Part shown: positions 1-12,027 of the stretch, one piece after another | How the letters are laid out: each line of letters starts with the position of its first letter | Position numbering within the stretch: position 1 is the stretch's first letter | Source: Gaeumannomyces sp. JS-464 | Lineage: Eukaryota > Ascomycota > Sordariomycetes > Magnaporthales > Magnaporthaceae | Length of the DNA: 64,000 nucleotides | NCBI GenBank assembly: GCA_002197995.1 | Contig: NGZR01000005.1 | Coordinates: 1,364,001 to 1,428,000, forward strand | Reading direction: 5' to 3' | Made by a program: the position numbers and the translations under genes | The notes under the pieces: model-generated | The model's input: the letters and a program-made list of their open reading frames with translations, nothing else | Told to the model about the DNA's origin: nothing | The model's database searches: none

Positions 1-3000
1 CTGGGGAGAGGCTCAAGTCCACAACTTTGTCCGGCTCGCTTAAACTCAAACGGATTTTTCAAAAATTCCTGCTGCTGGGAAAAAGCGCGCGCACCAAAAA
101 GACCAGACCAGATCGAAATATTGTCGTTCTCCACTCTTTTTTCTCTTTGTTTGGGGTTGTGGTGCACGGACCAGCATAATAGCTCCTTAGGGTTCGGTGC
201 TGGCAGCTGTCAGCACGATGACGAACGCATCGAGTCTCTGCTTTGCATTTCAGCGGGTGAGCCCCCCAACCAGCCGTGGGACAGCCACCTGCAGGTGATT
301 CGACGCAAGAGCCTGGTGCCGACATGCCTAGCTGCCCACAAGCATGTCTTAGTAAGCTCCCGTGGCAGAAGACAGACACCTGTGCCAGGGGCACCGAGAC
401 GTCAAAGTTGGCTGGCCAGCAGCCTTTCTCTGGGACCCCCTCAAGCACATATTCCACTACCACCTCTAAGCTTCGTTACATCAGCTCATCTGATCTCCCA
501 CGTGATCCCCTCGCGCTCTGGTGTGCCTGCATACTGCGGCAAGGTCTCACGAGGTCTCAGACCGCACAGGCATGTCTTCGCCCAAGTCCGTATAAGTCGT
601 TGGTGGCGTCGGGGAGCGTGACGACAACGAGCCGCGACGAGACGACGTGAGGGTGGTGCGATCCAAATACATACACTGCTGCATCTTAACAACAAGTGAT
701 CCGAACTTTCTCGACTCTCTGACGAGGACACGAGGATATACCGGGAGGGAGGCAGACCACAAGACTGGACTCTATGACACGTCAAGGATGGCTGGAGGAG
801 CTACGGATCACAAGAACAAGACTATCTAGGTCCTCCCCTGGACCAGGACAGGACTGCGGTGGCGCTGTCTTTCTACGAACTCGGCACAAGTCTCCGGTAT
901 CGGAGGTGTGGGGAATGTCGCCATCTCGCCCTCGATGCCGAGGCGAACGAGTCTTGATCAGCCGTTTCGGCCCGGAGTGCCGAGGGACCCTCACGGGGAG
1001 GCCAAGGAAACAGACGCCTTGGCGGGCCGTGCGTCTTCGCCGATATCATCGTCACCGGCGCGGCCGAAGCCCCGGGGCCCGCGGGAGACCGCGGAGCCTT
1101 GGAGCCGTGTTCACGATCTTGAGGGTTTCCTTGGCACCTAGGGAGAAAACGCGCCGCGTAATGTGGTAGGTGCCTGCTTTGCCGATCGCGATCTCGGGTG
1201 ACCGGCCGCTTACTTTGGGGCCCTCCATACAGCAGGGGCAAAGTTGCTGGGCGCTCTGCAGAGATGCGGTTGAGTCATCGAGGAGACGGGCAACCTACTG
1301 AGTGATGTGGAATCTGGGCTCTTGCTGTTCAATGGCTCGGTCCAATGTGGGTAGGTTTGTTCTTCATCGCTTGGCAGATGCTGTGGGAGGCTATGACGGC
1401 CTCGTCCACTTGGATCAGGATGAGGGGACCACGGGTTCGAAATTGAACGATCAAGTCGTTGTGCAAAGGTGTCGAAGGAGCAAGAGTGTCTGTGCCATTG
1501 GAGACAGGCCGCTTTGGGAGGTGGTACGTCTGGATAGCTTCGTTTCGTCGCTCATTTCGGAGCTCGATAAATGATGCTGGGAAGGATCCACCAAAAATCT
1601 CTTTCTTGCTTCCTCTCCCTTCCATCTCTTCTGGGGTGGGTGGTCGGCTCGTATCCTTGGCCCGGGCGGGAGGCAGGCAAAACGCAGAAGAGGACGAAAA
1701 CACAGCCAGGAAGCGAAAACGCAGAAGCACCACGATGTGCCAAAACGCAACAGGGGTTGGCGAGGTCGAAAACGCTGAGAAGACGCAGAGGAAACGCAAT
1801 GGACGCTTCTGCGTTTTCGCAAAATGGGGTCCTTGGGCACCTTTAAGGCAACGCCCAGGTACCAGCCCCAATGTACCGACCGCACGACCAGGGGGGAAGG
1901 TCAGCCAGCACGGCCAAGCCCACCCAGCCCACCGCAAGCTGCTGGAGAATTTTTCCAGGGCAGCAACCGCACTGGCTGATGGTTGCCAAGGAAGAAGCCC
2001 ACATCACGCATGCTCCTAGGACCCCAGTCCGAGGGGTATCATGGCACGATCAATGGCCCACGCCAAGCCTGCACCGGCCCTGGCGGGCTCTGCGGGCTTC
2101 CCTAAAAGAAGAAGTGGCCAAAAAAGTCCTACTTACCTAATTGCCAAGACGTCGCGCTTCGTATGCAAAGCCAACGGCCTCGGCCATCCCTTGCAAAATG
2201 TACGTAAGAGCATCGTCGAGGCCCAGCTTCGACGATGCTCCCTTTCTCGATGAATGCCCCTTGGGCCTCGGTGACTCAGAAAGGGGAATAGAAAGAACGA
2301 TCAAGTCTAGAACCGCTTGGCATCTCTGCCCGCTTCAATGCGGCGTACGTCATCCGGCCTTTGCTGGATCTCTCGCCTCCTTCTTCACCCAAGCCAAGCG
2401 GAGCCGCCGTGCTTGGCCCGGGTCCGGTATCGTGATGCATTCATGTTTTCTTTGTCCTCGTGTCTTCTTTTTTTCAAGCTACGGAATAGGTATTGTGTGC
2501 TACAGTACACGACATGCCTTGGCCCATGGGACCCTTCGGACGTAAATTAGTCCCTGCCCCGTCGTACACAAGGACGCAGGAGCCGAGGGACCAATACGGG
2601 ACCTGAAGAGAAAAAAAAAAAAGAAAACAGCCGCTGTTTGCCGGGGCGGTCAATCCCGGACGATCTGTCCGTGGACCTAGAGCCGAGGGTGGTGGAGCCC
2701 GATGCCAGGTGTCCCGGTGACCACGCACGAACCTCCTTAGCCCCGGAGTGTCAGAGCGGTCTAGTGACCGGTCCGTACTAGAGAGTTGAGGGAATGATGA
2801 AGGGGGCAAGCAGTATGGAAAAGTCAGGGTTAAAAAAAAAGCCCGTGTTGAACATCTGCGTGGCCGTCTTAAAGACGGATACCAGGGGTCCTGAAAGAAA
2901 AGTGTGCCCACCTGCAAAAGTACCGAGTGAGAACACAGACGCAAGGTGAGTTGTCGGTCTAGCTGGTGCACTCGTGCCGCAGTCGTTCGTCGTTGGTTCG

Positions 3001-3928
3001 TCCTATCGGTATGTTTTGTTCATCTCGTCGTTACCGTCGTCGTGGATGCTGCTGAGAGACCGTGGGGTCTGCTTCAGCCGTTTCTCGTCCCTGTTTCCTC
3101 CTCTCTCGCGATAACTCCCGAATTTCCTGCCCTCCATTCCAACCTTGGGCTTTTCGACTCCCTTATAAGCAATGAACGAAAACAAAAGATATGGAGACAA
3201 GGAGAACTAGGAACAGGGAAAGACATGTAAGAAAATAAAGAGTAAGGAAAAATACGCAATAAACCCGACGGAAAAAAAGACATGGAGACGTAGAATGGGG
3301 TTAACAAGTTCATGGATATCTCTTTTCATGTTTTCTTTTTTGCTTGTTGAATTTCCTCCAAAAAATCAAGAACTTTTCCGAGCCCCCAAATCACCAAACT
3401 TCCACATCATTCCAGGTATAATAGAGGAAAAAATAAAGTCCCAAATGGTACATGATTTTGAAGGAGATAAAAGGGTCGAAACTTCATCACCTGAAAAGTA
3501 GGGTGGGAGTTTTGTACAGATGTGATCTGGTGAAGAAACGGAAGAAAAGGAAGAACAACAACACCTTATGCCCACGAGCGCCTGTTTTGAATGTCCACCG
3601 TGTTGGGTATTTCCGTAGCGTATCGCGAAAATTCTTGACTCGTTATACCGCCCTCCCGAACCGTGTGGATGAAAGAACTGATTTTTCTTACTTTTTTCCG
3701 TGTGAAAACAAAAGGCATTAAAGTCGTTGGGTCGTTTTGTTGTGATTTCTGCAACGAGAAAAGGCGTGAGCGAGGGCAGCCCAAGATACAACCGTCAAGG
3801 GCCGCCACCTCTGCCGAAAGCACCTGCTGGGATGGCGAGGTCATGTAGAAGAGAAAAAGGGTAGTGTTTTTGTCTTGAGGATAGAGGCTTGAGATAGGTA
3901 GCGCTCCTCATCCGAGGTCGCCATCCGT
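1..3928. other. gene-poor left flank
   Basis: No ORF here looks like a real gene. The open frames are short, overlap on both strands and have low-complexity or basic translations without recognisable motifs. The stretch holds one cluster of the AAAACGCA motif (1679-1817, listed separately) and AT-richer sequence from about 3080 to 3760. The part nearest 3928 is presumably the 3' flank of the bZIP gene, which reads leftward. A gene with very short exons or a non-coding RNA could be missed. Confidence 0.5.
1678..1820. repeat. cluster A of AAAACGCA motifs
   Basis: The octamer AAAACGCA occurs at 1679-1686, 1716-1723 and 1742-1749, and its reverse complement at 1810-1817. Near-matches lie at 1769-1776 (AAAACGCT) and 1791-1798 (GAAACGCA). 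Two related clusters lie near 7.7 and 9.0 kb. No ORF explains the pattern. It could be a diverged repeat element or an array of protein-binding sites. Confidence 0.6.
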
Positions 3929-5640
3929 TCACCTCATATTACTGGTGTCGAACGAGAACTGCGTGGGGAAGGCCATGCTGGCGCTCAGTCCGAACGGGTC
4001 GCCCCAGTCGAGACCAGGATCGATGATGGCCGGATATGCGCCACCTCCCGCTCCGTTCTGCTGCTGGCCGTGCGCATGCTGATGCTGCTGCGCCGTGGCC
4101 TGCGCGTGGTGGTGCGGGTGTTGCGCCATGGTCGTGGGCGTGCCGCCTGCCGTGGTCGCCGTCCCGGGGCTCGAGAGGCTGATGGGCTGGGGCTCGCCGG
4201 CGAAGTGAGGGCCCGGATATGGACCCGGGCCCGAGGGCGTATCGGGCGCCTCGTCGTCGAGCATGTCGGCCGCGGCATCGTACTCCTGTTCTGAAATTAC
4301 GGAAATGAATCTAGGACTACAGAGTTCTATTGGAGGGGGACTGGTGTTGTTGGGGCGGGTCAGCTTGCCTAGTTGCTCAATATGGTTCTGGAATGCGGGC
4401 GTGTAGAAAGGCGCCGCAGTCGTCGTGACAACGCCACCAGGAGCTCCACCCGCGGCCGCAGCCCTCTGCATGGCATGGCGCTGAGCCGCGGCCTGCATCT
4501 GCTGCTGCATCGTTCTTGGAGGCCCCGTGGCGGGCATGCCACTCATGTGGGCCATGGGGGCTGGGGGCTGCTGCTTCAGCCCTACCGCAGAGGCGCGGGC
4601 TGCCGGCGCAACGTGGTCGGGACCCGAGGCGGCGGGTGATCCGCCAAAGACGGAGGCTGTGGTGGTCGGAGAGGCCGAGTGCGAGGACGCCGCGTGCCGG
4701 CTCTTGGGAGACATGGCCGACGCGCCTCCTAATGGCGGGTGCAGCGCCGTGGTGGCTGAAGATCTGGCTGCTCGAGCTTCGGAGCAATGCTTGAATTTGA
4801 TCTGCGCGCGTGGTGCCGGCCCAGGAGGGACCTCGAGATGGGCGGCGGCTGCACCAGGTTCTGGGGCATGTGCGTCGGCCCTAGGTTGGGGCTCCCGGTC
4901 TTGGCTCGCAGTTCGGCTTGGACATCGATACCTAAAGCGGAGTTCGGTTAGATACGTGTGGGAGGTGGGGTGTTGAAGTGGGTTGCGGCTTTTTCGCACC
5001 TTTCTCGAGGAAGGATGCGCTCAAGAAGCGAGTTCTTGTATCGCAACATCAAGCACTCGTCTGCGGCATTCCGATGGGCAGCCTGCAGCTGGTGGAGGTT
5101 CTGCTCGTGCACGCGGATGGCTTCCTCCAGCTGCTTGATGTACTCAGTGCGACGCTCGCGGAAGGCAGCTTGGGCCTGGCGGTTCCGCTGCTTTCTCTCT
5201 TCAGAGGTAGCATATATCTAGAAGATAGCGTCAGTACAACATATGCTTCGTTCTTGGCAACGGCGGGACAAGCAGAGAAAGGGTGCATAGAGACAAAAAG
5301 ACTCACTGGCTTACGGCCGCCCTTGCGTTTAGGCTGTTGGTTTTCCTGCGTCTCTTGGGTATTATTGCTGTTCTGCTGCGGCTGCTGCTCTCCCTCAGGG
5401 CTAGAACCGAGCGATTCCTCGCTGTTGTCCTCCTTGACGGGTCTTTCTTGTCGATGGACATCTTGTCTGCATGTCCCTTCCGCTAATGTAGTTGTGTCGA
5501 AGACAGCGGCAACGTCCGCGAGAAATCTAAAGATACCAAACAGTACCGACGGGGGTAGAAAGGAAGTTGTGGTTGGTATAAGTGCCAGTTACCTGCCACT
5601 TAATCGCCGGGGGCTCGACATCCAGAGACAGGGGTGGTGA
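3929..5640 (-). CDS. bZIP transcription factor (AP-1/Yap-like basic region), 5' end unresolved
   Basis: A nuclear DNA-binding regulator. Exons read on the minus strand: about 5593 and upstream (reads LDVEPPAIKWQ), 5482-5307, 5217-5000 and 4931-3929. Introns have GTAACT, GTGAGT and GTGCGA donors. The basic region follows KRKGGRKP and contains EERKQRNRQAQAAFRERR, with the asparagine and arginine contacts of fungal bZIPs. A heptad-like helix with LEEAI, LHQLQ and LLERIL follows. The C-terminal half is rich in Gln, His, Pro and Ala, as in an activation region. It ends FDTSNMR at a TGA (3929-3931). A possible extra GC-AG intron lies near 4289-4375. The frame breaks by one base near 5443 and 5009. 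A third change near 4745 compensates, so about 260 nt read in another frame (IDVQAELRAKTGSP). No start codon in frame was found, so the first exon is incomplete. A regulator of growth or sporulation is possible, but the target is unknown. Confidence 0.75.
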
Positions 5641-5745
5641 TGCGCAATCCTTGGTGTTGGATAGCGGCTTGTGCGTGGTGTGTTCTGCACGCCGTGAATG
5701 GTGACGGTGCAGTCAGGGGCCAGCCAACGTTAGTCTCGGGGGTGT

Positions 5746-5795
5746 GGCCCGAGGTGGCAGTCAACGGTGCGGCCCGAGGTGGCAGTCAACGGTGC
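5746..5795. repeat. perfect 25-bp tandem duplication
   Basis: Two identical head-to-tail 25-bp units, 5746-5770 and 5771-5795, begin GGCCCGAGGTGG and end CAACGGTGC. They lie about 100 bp beyond the visible 5' end of the bZIP gene. This could be a recent slippage event or a doubled binding site. Confidence 0.9.
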
Positions 5796-7713
5796 CGTGG
5801 CGGTGTTCTTGGCCCGGGAGGGAGGCGGGGTGGGCGGAATGCGTGAGTGTTGGTCCGCTTCCCGGTGTGGTGGGCACCGGGGAAAAACAAAATAGTGTAA
5901 TGGCTCCGCAGCGGGCAGTTGCCGTGCACGGGAAATGCACGACAGCGACGGCAAGCGGCAGCTGCAAGAGAGAGGAATGATCCCCCTTGGAGCACGGCTT
6001 AGGGCTGAGTGCCGGGCTGGGGTAAGGGGCAGAAAAAAAGGGGCCCGAGATCTGGCAAAGATAAAAAGCCGAAGAGGTTGCGGGTGGCGCCAATCAGTGA
6101 TGGGCGTTTCCCGGGAGCTTGGGTGACGGCAACGTTAATTGAGCGATCCGAGAGATAAGGCGTCGTTCGGCCCAAAAAACCGGACAGGGCTGCGCAGGGG
6201 TTTGGTGGGAGGGAATCTGGAGAGGCGGGTTTGGTGTCTGGGCTGGGCTCTGATCTCCAGGTCTTGTCGGCTTGGTGTTTCGGTGTCGTAAGTCGCAGAG
6301 ATAAGAGAAAAGGCAGCGACAGGTGGGAGGTGCTAGGAGAGAGGAAGCCCGAGTGTAATTTTTATGTAAAAGAAAGAAGGGGAAAGGGGGTCAATATGGG
6401 AAGGCCAGCGAGTGACGGGGCCAAGGCCGTATTGGTGGCAGCAGATGGAGACTGAGCTCGGCAGCCGCACCCCAACCAAGACTGGACGTCAGCTCCTCTT
6501 CGTCCTCCGCTTCCGCAGCCATGCAATAGTCTTGTTTTTTTTTTCTTGCCCTCCACTAGGCCCGGCTTGGAAGCGTCGCGGTAACCCTGCCCGGAGAGTG
6601 GTGCTCTGGAGTGGGCTGGTTCGGGACGGAAAGATGGGTGCAAGGAAGGCGAAAAAAAAAAAGTGGGTTTCTTCTTGATCCACTCTTTCTTAGTCCCGCC
6701 GTCCGTCCTCTTTTCTCCTTGGTGCTTTCTGGACTGAGGCTCAGTTCCGTCGTGTTGCTTTTGCCAGCTTCAGCACGGGGCGGGAGGTGGCTCGTTTCTG
6801 TCGAAGCAGACACGGGTGGCACAGGAAGCTCCTTGTGGGGGAAGCGCCTAGATGGCAGAGGTACGTGGGTGTGTGTGTGGTGGGCAGACAGGCAGGCCGT
6901 GCAGCCAGTGGCGGTATGGGATTTCTACACTTCTTGGTGGAGTGGCTGCTGCCAGGCTAGGTAGGTGGACAGACGAGACGACCTCGAACTTGCCGTGGCT
7001 TGCATGCTCCTGCAGCAGCTTCTTTTTCCTCCCAACCTCTACAGACCAAAGTTGTTCTTCTCGACAGGTGAGGGGAAAATGATAGGTAAGAGGTGGAGCG
7101 GGTGTATCTTGGTTGGTCTGAAGAGTGTGGTGTGTTCTGTCTTGCCTCGTCGCGAGCGTCTCCACCCCCCGATTTTTGTGTCTGGTACCCGGAAAAGTGT
7201 TGTGTAAATCTTTGCTGTACTTGTTGCCAGCGAACTGGGCAAAAATAAAATAGCCGCCGTAAGACGCCGGGGAGAGGAAAAGGAAAATTGGCGTAAGAGT
7301 GGAGGATGGCGTTCCTATTGCAAAAAGAGGAAACACGGAAACAACGAAATAGAAAAATGGTCACCCTTGAATGCTTGACGATGCACTGGAAGTGCTGGCT
7401 TGATCGGGACGAGGAGCCTTCTCCTTTTTTTCCCTTCTCAGAAACCAGAACGTGGCGGCCCAGGTGCCCGTTATAAACTTGAGGGAAACTTCGGGTACCT
7501 AGGACCAAGTCTTCCCCAATTAGCGCAGTTAGGACTTGGGGCGGCAGGAAGCCCCCATCCCTCGTCTCGCTTACGTGACCGACCAGACGTCCCCACATGG
7601 CCCTGCCTGGTGTGTGAACGGCAGGAACCTGGACCATGGCCTGGGTTGCATGGAGGTTGCCCCATTTTCGACGCCAGGCCAACAAAACCAGCACCGTTGC
7701 ATTTTCCCTCTGG

Positions 7714-7825
7714 GTTTTTCTTAAAACGCAGCCCTCGCCCCCTCCCGACAGCGTTTCTAGCCAGCGTTTACATTGCGTTTTACTGCGTTTTGGCGGTCTC
7801 CGCACCCGCCCGCCCGCGAAACGCA
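7714..7825. repeat. cluster B of TGCGTTTT motifs
   Basis: Exact octamers lie at 7723-7730 (AAAACGCA), 7774-7781 and 7784-7791 (TGCGTTTT). Near-matches lie at 7750-7757, 7763-7770 and 7818-7825. The block 7714-7730 matches cluster C at 8996-9012 in 16 of 17 bases. Confidence 0.6.
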
Positions 7826-8939
7826 ACCAGCCGCCCAGCCAGCCAGCCAACCCGTGTGCCAGGCGAATTGGTCTAGCGGATTGTAGATAGGGTCATTCAC
7901 ATCACGGCAGCCAGCACCTAGACCGACAAGACGCTGCTGGCTTTGGCCTCTCCTCGTCTATCACAAACCAGGGTGGTTCCCCAGGCGCAGATGCCAATAC
8001 TATCGGCTCACTCCTGGTTTTGCAGCAGCCCGCCAACCCGTCTCGTGTCATACCCGCACAGTAACGGATCTCTGGGCCACCATATGGGAATCTGACTTTT
8101 TATCTTTTTCTACCTGTGGTTCTACACTCAGGATGGGCCTTGTTCGTCTGTCTTTCCCTCTGCCCTATGTGGACTGTTGATGGCATCCCCATCGCCCGAG
8201 AACGGGAAAAAGAGGGAGATGGGAATTAGGTCGGGTGCGGCAAAGCCCTTGCGGAGACTCGTCGTCTGATCCCATCCCCCATCAGTCAGTCCAGTCCGCA
8301 TGCCACCCGCCTCTTGTGTACGCCAAGCCTCCGTAGTCACGATGTCCCACGAACACCGAGCCAGAGAGGCCTGGATCCAGGTCCGATCCTAGTCCATCTT
8401 AATCATCGTGCTGTGCTCAACGACTCCGAGGTCCATGATCGCACGCACTGCTCACTTGACTGAGCTGCGTGGCAGCACAAAACCATAGACGTCCGTCGCA
8501 CACCGTGGAGGACAGAACATCTGGGCCGAGACCCCGGCCCCCGACGCGGCTAACGCTGGACTCCCACGATCGTCGATTGTATGTTGTTGAGGCGGGTGGA
8601 GGGGCGTGTGCCAGCATGTGAAGCGTCCACCATCCACTGCTCCGAGGAACGGAGGATCAATGGCCAAGGCCCGGGCAGCAGCCCCAGAAAAATTTCCAGG
8701 TCACCTGAGCTTTTCTCTTGCTGGCAACCACGCACGCTTCCGGATGGAGGAGCACAGGAGGCACTGGCTGGCCCGTCCGGCTGTCGGGTCAGGGGTCCAC
8801 ATCATAAAGGGGACCACCTAGCTCCCTGACACTAACTCGCCGCGGCCAGCGGTACTTGTGGCCCATGTACCTTTTCAAAGCCCGAAGAGTTGCGGTTTCA
8901 CAAAGAACCCGCTGGACTAGGAGCCACCTGCGTGAAGTC

Positions 8940-9012
8940 TGCGTTTTGGTCGTGTGCGTTTTCTGGGTCGTCTGCGTTTCTGGCCACCGTGTTTTGTTTT
9001 TCTGAAAACGCA
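8940..9012. repeat. cluster C of TGCGTTTT motifs
   Basis: TGCGTTTT occurs at 8940-8947 and 8955-8962, TGCGTTTC at 8973-8980, and AAAACGCA at 9005-9012. It is the most compact of the three clusters and lies inside the gene-free interval. Confidence 0.6.
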
Positions 9013-10964
9013 AGTCCAACCACCCATCTTTTCTCCTTCTTTCATTTTTATTATCGAGATCAGCAATGGTGTTGCCACTTTTCTGCCTCTTCTTTCAGAC
9101 CAAAGTCAAAATTACCGAGAGATTGCCGATGTCTATTTCTGTATGACATGTCTCCTCGCGTTGTTTCTTGTTTCTGGTCTGGTCTTTATTAGGAACGATG
9201 GCACACCCTGTCTGGGAAGTACGTTGGGACCAGCCTGACGTGGCGTTGGGGTGGCCTGGGAATGGATTAGACCCGAGGTTGGGGTCATTTCTTGTGCTTG
9301 TCTTGACCGAGCGACGCTTCGGGTTCTCATCTCTCTCCAACATGCATTGCAATCTTCTGTTTCCGCGGTCCGGTCTGAGGCGGGGAAAAACTCGCGACGC
9401 AGCTGGTTGTCCGGCCCTGTTACGCTGGTGGTCGAAAAAGGCCAAGCTGCAAACGGAGGGGAGCACAGCATGAACTGCCGCCCACTCATTCGAGTCTCCG
9501 AAAGAGGAGGCGGGGCAAAAAGACGCCAACATCACAGGACGTGGACCGACGTGGGCATCTCCGCGGAGATGGTGCTTGACTCCCCCAGCATTGCGCGGGC
9601 AAAAGCCAAGCCCAGCAGCGAACGAGAAAGCTAGGATCGAGTGCCCAGCGGCTGGTCTTGCCCGCAGAGGCAAAGCGCGGCCAGCCTCCTGCACCACCAC
9701 CAGCCCTCGGCCAGCCAACCAGACGGCGCAGAGGCCGCGTCTGACTTCTGCTCCTGGAAATGTGTTCCGGGCCAATCAACTGATGTCGGGGCTCCGGGAG
9801 GAACCGTGTTTTCGGTACTCTGTGCTGCTGCTCGCCGTCATGACTTTCGGCCAGATTTACATGGGACGTTGTCGCCGACGCCGGGGACGACACCCTGGTA
9901 GCGCTCTCTCTGAGGCCTCGGTCTTGATATCTGTGTTTTTTGGCCAGAAAGATTGGCATTTTCCGGTCGGAAAACGACGTCGTCCCCGACGCCGTGTTTG
10001 TATGTATGCCTCGACAACAGCAACACAACCTGCAAATCCATTGCAGTGTCGTAGCATTCGTATTCGTCGGCTAGCAACCACACGCGAGCCTCTCTGAAAG
10101 CTGCGCCTCATTTTGCCAAGCGCGCCCCTCCTTTTAAGTAGCTGCCGCTCCTGCTGACCACCGAGCTTGCCTGCATGCCCGCGCATGAGGCGATCCCGGC
10201 GTATGCAGATGTTCCCCGGTATGCATCGTGTGAACTGCTTCTTCGCCACAGAAATTTCCTGCGCGGCGTCTACGTATGGTGGTGGGGGGAACAGGAGCAA
10301 GAAAAAAAACCCATGCTGCAAACCCCGCCCCCTTCGATTCTTTCCCTGGTCTTGGCCGTCCGCCTCGTCTGGTTGGCCAGCTGCGTGATAAAAATCCTTC
10401 AAGCAGCCGAGGGAGGGTAGGAAGGAAGGGCTTGGGACTTTGGATGAAGGGAGGTGGGAGGCTTGGGAGGGAGGGGAGCATGCAGTCCAACCTCGCCCAT
10501 CTCTCGCTTCTCATATGCGCCAAGATATGCCAGCGCAACCCCCGCACCTGCACGAGGTGCTTCGAGAAAAATTCTAGGGATGATCTAGCGTTCGCTAGTG
10601 CTGTCTCGCTTGGAGACTGAACACCAAGTTTCGCCCGCCAGGAGGGCGCGTTTTTTCAGCTCCCTATTATTGCTCGGACAGTTGAGATATTTTCAGGCAT
10701 CTCGAAAACCTGGCGTTTGCCTTGCTGCACAAAACCTAACCCGGAAGCTATTTCGCGTCATTTTGGCCCTCGGTCGAGTCTTGATCAGGCAGCGATCGCC
10801 AATCTCTGCCCTTTTGGGGCGGTAGACAAAAATCGGGCGATAGCGGCTGGTTTCGAGCCTCGGGCGTTTCATTGGTTTATATGCTAGCTCTGGTCGAGAA
10901 CAGACGCGAGGGCGATCCCAAACGTGAGAGCAGGAAAGGGCGCGAAGTACCAAGAGTTTAAGAC

Positions 10965-11027
10965 GAAAAAAAAAGAAGAAAAAAAAGAAGAAAAAAAAAG
11001 AAGAAAAAAAAAGAAGAAAAAAAAAAA
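10965..11027. repeat. A/G microsatellite
   Basis: Imperfect tandem units of roughly twelve bases (a run of 7-9 A followed by GAAG) repeat about four times and end in a pure A run. It is a simple-sequence tract with no coding content. Confidence 0.9.
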
Positions 11028-12027
11028 TGGCTCACCCGAAAAGGGGTTGTGTGGCTCCTTCATGCAGGAACAGCATCTCGCGAGGTTTGGAGGATCAGCA
11101 ACTCAAGTCTCAAGGACGGGTATCAGCGTTTATCATATCCGGGAATGTGGTGTGGTGATCCTGTTCTGAACGACCGATGACGTCGATGCTGTCGATCAAT
11201 GACAGCCGCATGCGCCCATTGCCCAGAGAGTTACAAAGGTAAGCGACTACATAGATAGTCTCGGAGAAACGGCAAACCAACTAAAGAACAACGTTATGCG
11301 CTTGCCACCATCTCAATAGGTAGGCACAGCAGGCAGTTGGGTAGGGAGGTAGGTGGTAGGTAGGTTGGTCAGAAGCTTGAAAGGTGCATCGTGATTCCTG
11401 GGGATCGCCACATATTTTGGGCTTGCATCTCGAGATCATCACGCACGAAGGGCATCAACAGGCGCGTGGCCACAGTAATCGCACACAAGGTGGCAACCCA
11501 GATATGTGCATGCTGTTGAGGCAAAGAAGCCAGTGGTGGGAGACTCAGGCATACACCGCCACGCGCATAACAACAAAACATTCACATCCCATGTGGCGGG
11601 TGTTGTGTGGTCAGGCCATGGACTGTGCCGGGTGGTCTCAGAGGGAGACATCAGACTTTTGGCTGTGGAGTTGGGCTGTTCAGGCTGGTGTGTGGTCTCG
11701 TGCGGGAGTCTGGCCTGAGGTGGTGTTATTGGATTGGCCAATTGGGGAAGAGAGTGGAACCCAGTCCTCAATGACCTCCCGCCCAAGCCAAAAACGCCCG
11801 ACCAGCACGGACCAAAGCACGGACCACCGTTGCCGGTGGAGTACCCCCGCGTGGAATGTAAACAAAAACACACCGCAACAAATCACAGAAGAGCAGAGCT
11901 CAAAAATTGACATCATCTGCTGGCCGCGTCCGCAACAGCTCGACTCTCTTTTTCCGGCTTCCCACCAAACCAAAAAACCGACTTTATCGTTGATTTTCTT
12001 CAGCAAACCGCACAAACAGATACGAAA

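Larger units (their letters stand above)
5641..12027. other. 6.4 kb gene-free divergent interval
   Basis: This lies between the 5' end of the bZIP gene (leftward) and the 12.0 kb gene (rightward). No credible protein-coding gene was seen. The longest frames (minus 6957-7850, minus 9095-9775) have no family motif and run through repeats. It contains a 25-bp tandem duplication, two TGCGTTTT clusters and an A/G microsatellite (all listed). The length suits a long promoter or leader for the bZIP gene, a non-coding transcript or an eroded repeat. None of these can be chosen from sequence alone. Confidence 0.5.

Noticed and set aside
6957..7850. 297-codon open frame on the minus strand
   Set aside because: No family motif, and it runs through the TGCGTTTT repeat cluster.
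9095..9775. 226-codon open frame on the minus strand
   Set aside because: Composition is not protein-like, and overlapping frames are equally open.
949..10790. GAGTCTTGATCAG shared between about 950 and 10777
   Set aside because: A 13-base match is expected many times by chance in 64 kb, and the flanks do not align.
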